Shown one piece after another: positions 62,441 through 64,000 of a stretch of 64,000 nt of DNA. The DNA is from Betaproteobacteria bacterium (GTDB lineage: Bacteria > Pseudomonadota > Gammaproteobacteria > Burkholderiales > SG8-39), in NCBI GenBank assembly GCA_016210745.1, contig JACQTO010000142.1, positions 1 to 64,000 of the forward strand, read 5' to 3'. Position numbers and translations under genes: made by a program. Position 1 is the first letter of the stretch; each line of letters opens with the position of its first letter. The notes below the pieces were generated by a model that was given only the letters and a program-made list of their open reading frames with translations, was not told the origin of the DNA and searched no databases.

Positions 62441-63643
62441 ATGAACATCCACAGGCCTCAGGGAGGCAAAGGCACCGGGATGCGCTCCTGGGACGTTTTT
62501 TGCAAGGTGGTCGACAACTACGGCGATGCCGCGGTGTGCTGGCGCTTGGCGCAGCAACTCGCCGACGCGCACGGGGCTCCGGTGCGCTTGTGGATTGACG
62601 GTATCGAAGTGCTGCATGAACTGTGCCCGGATATCGTCGCCGAAAAATCCCGGCAAATCGTCGCTGGCGTCGAAGTCTGTCATTGGACGCAGCGAAGCGA
62701 TTTCGGGGCGCCGGCCGATATCGTCGTGGATGGCTTCGGCGGTGGACTGCCCGAGCCGTATGTGGAAGCCATGGCGCAGCGTTCGCCGCCCGCACTGTGG
62801 ATCACCTTGGAATACCTGAGCGCCGAACCGTGGGTCGCCGAACATCACGGATTGCCGTCCCGGCATCCCCGCCTGGCTCTGGAGCGCTATTTTTTCTTTC
62901 CCGGTTTTTCCCCGGGTACCGGGGGTTTGCCGAGGGAAGCGGGTCTCGAAGCGCGCCGCGACGAATTTCAGCGGGATCCGGTGCTGCAAGCTCGGTTCTG
63001 GAAGGATCTTGGTTTTACGCCGCCAAACGGCGAGGCGATCGTGACGTCGGTTTTCGGTTATTCCAATCCGGCCGTGGCGGAGATTCTCGATGCTTGGTCA
63101 TCCGGCAGCGGGCCGGTCGTTGCCGCAGTGCCGAGAGGTGCTGCACGGGCGCCGATGGGGGCCTATTTCGGCGTCATCGATCCGGAAGACGGAACGGTAT
63201 TGAGGCGCGGCAGTCTCGAGGTACGTTTGCTGCCGTTTCTGCCGCAGCAGCGCTATGACGAGTTGCTCTGGGCCTGCGACTGGAATTTTGTGCGCGGGGA
63301 GGATTCCTTCGTACGGGCGCAGTTGGCGGCCCGGCCGCTGGTCTGGCATATCTACCCCCAGGAAGCACGCGCCCACTGGGTGAAACTCGACGCATTCCTC
63401 GATGCCTACTGCGCTGAGCTTGAATCGGCGCCAGGGGCGGCGCTGCGCGCCCTCTGGCACGCGTGGAACGATGGCGGGGGGAACGGGACCAGCGGGGCGC
63501 CGCGTGTGCGGGCTGCGTGGCAGGCCGCGGAGCCGCACCATGAGCGGCTGCGCCGGCATGCGCAGGCCTGGGCGGCGCGGTTGGCCGCAGTCGGGGATCT
63601 TGCCGGAAACCTGGCGCAATTCTGCGAGAAACGGTTAAAATAA
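62441..63643 (+). CDS. earP: EF-P arginine rhamnosyltransferase
   Basis: 400 aa. WDVFCKVVDNYGDAAVCWRLAQQLA is the EarP N-terminus, with the catalytic Asp region NYGD. LWITLEYLSAEPWVAEHHGLPSRHP and FVRGEDSFVRAQLAARPLVWHIYPQ are further signatures. EarP transfers rhamnose from dTDP-L-rhamnose to Arg32 of EF-P, so that EF-P can relieve polyproline stalling. The start could be the ATG at 62441 or the one at 62480 (MRSWDVF), which matches the usual family start. efp follows after 39 bp, supporting the assignment. Confidence 0.92.
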   Translation: MNIHRPQGGKGTGMRSWDVFCKVVDNYGDAAVCWRLAQQLADAHGAPVRLWIDGIEVLHELCPDIVAEKSRQIVAGVEVCHWTQRSDFGAPADIVVDGFGGGLPEPYVEAMAQRSPPALWITLEYLSAEPWVAEHHGLPSRHPRLALERYFFFPGFSPGTGGLPREAGLEARRDEFQRDPVLQARFWKDLGFTPPNGEAIVTSVFGYSNPAVAEILDAWSSGSGPVVAAVPRGAARAPMGAYFGVIDPEDGTVLRRGSLEVRLLPFLPQQRYDELLWACDWNFVRGEDSFVRAQLAARPLVWHIYPQEARAHWVKLDAFLDAYCAELESAPGAALRALWHAWNDGGGNGTSGAPRVRAAWQAAEPHHERLRRHAQAWAARLAAVGDLAGNLAQFCEKRLK

Positions 63644-63682
63644 CGGGTTTATTTTGGCACCGGGAAAAGGATTGGAATCCAT

Positions 63683-64000
63683 ATGAAAATCGCACAGGAA
63701 ATTCGATCGGGCAACGTCATCATGGTCGGCAAGGATCCCCTTGTGGTGCAGCGGGCGGAATTCAGCAAATCCGGGCGCAACGCGTCGGTGGTCAAGATGA
63801 AGCTGAAGAACCTGCTCTCCGGCACGGCTTCCGAGAGCGTCTATCGGGCGGACGAAAAATTCGAGATGGTGACGCTCGAGCGCAAGGAAGTGACTTATTC
63901 GTATTTTTCGGAGCCGTCCTACGTCTTCATGGACAGCGAATTCAACCAGTATGAGATGGACGCCGAGAGCATGGGCGATGCGCTCAACTTTCTCGAAGAC
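63683..64000 (+). CDS. efp: elongation factor P, truncated by the window end
   Basis: First 106 codons of EF-P: the KOW-like N-terminal domain ([32 protein letters not shown]) and the start of the OB domain. The modified loop is SKSGRN with Arg at position 32, the rhamnosylation site of EarP-type EF-Ps rather than the lysine of the EpmA type. It helps ribosomes through consecutive prolines. The gene continues beyond 64000. Confidence 0.95.
   Translation, partial: MKIAQEIRSGNVIMVGKDPLVVQRAEFSKSGRNASVVKMKLKNLLSGTASESVYRADEKFEMVTLERKEVTYSYFSEPSYVFMDSEFNQYEMDAESMGDALNFLED

Overview
The window looks like chromosomal DNA of a GC-rich betaproteobacterium, probably Burkholderiales or a close relative. 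The reasons are five intact Bug/TctC-type periplasmic solute receptors (plus remnants of two more), an adjacent EarP and Arg32-type EF-P pair, a bioA-bioF-bioD-bioB operon, and two paralogous CoA-dependent degradation clusters. No rRNA, tRNA or CRISPR array was seen. Most genes are assigned from family motifs read directly in the translations; substrates are mostly unknown.

Layout. 0.4-2.3 kb (-): secreted cupredoxin/beta-propeller protein. 2.6-10.8 kb (+): catabolic cluster A (Bug receptor, double acyl-CoA dehydrogenase in one chain, crotonase, thiolase-fold protein, DUF35 protein, ADP-forming acyl-CoA synthetase). 11.4-17.5 kb (-): accessory patch with a Bug gene lacking a signal peptide, a small membrane protein, an FAD oxidoreductase coupled to a Bug gene, two toxin-antitoxin modules (BrnT/BrnA and DUF433/DUF5615) and two broken Bug genes. 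17.5-25.0 kb (-): catabolic cluster B, same logic as A but with two separate acyl-CoA dehydrogenases and an AMP-forming ligase. 25-31 kb: SEC-C/TPR/methyltransferase fusion, Lrp-type regulator divergent from a cysteine-synthase-like gene, DsbG-like lipoprotein, GMC oxidoreductase. 31-36 kb: a MITE, UbiD-type decarboxylase, MFS carrier and another Bug receptor. 35.6-43.3 kb: a regulator divergent from tungstate-type ABC transporter genes, then a molbindin and a three-subunit molybdenum hydroxylase. 43.3-49.1 kb (-): beta and gamma subunits of a Na+-pumping decarboxylase without an alpha subunit, next to biotin synthesis. 49.4-52.1 kb: PaaC-like 3-hydroxyacyl-CoA dehydrogenase, universal stress protein and an unknown membrane-anchored protein. 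52.7-58.8 kb (+): TPR-CHAT protein, CHASE2-adenylate cyclase and FecR-domain protein. 59.2-64 kb (+): APH/P-loop kinase fusion, uncharacterised protein, earP, and efp running off the window.

How the parts fit. Clusters A and B each provide uptake, CoA activation, dehydrogenation by a paired acyl-CoA dehydrogenase, hydration and chain cleavage. Their thiolase-fold proteins have lost the usual catalytic His and travel with a DUF35 protein, reminiscent of the steroid side-chain aldolase Ltp2/ChsH2. The Tup transporter and molbindin probably supply oxyanion for the hydroxylase beside them. The biotin operon could serve the biotin-dependent Na+ pump. The CHAT, cyclase and FecR genes form a plausible envelope-sensing module with no established function.

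The most novel signal is a dispersed element of about 120 bp at 6.86, 52.17 and 58.97 kb: a 22-24 bp hairpin whose stem sequence differs between copies but stays paired, followed by a nearly invariant 3' module. A possibly related shorter form lies on the minus strand at 19.4 kb. One copy supplies part of the ribosome-binding site of the downstream gene, which suggests a cis-regulatory RNA.
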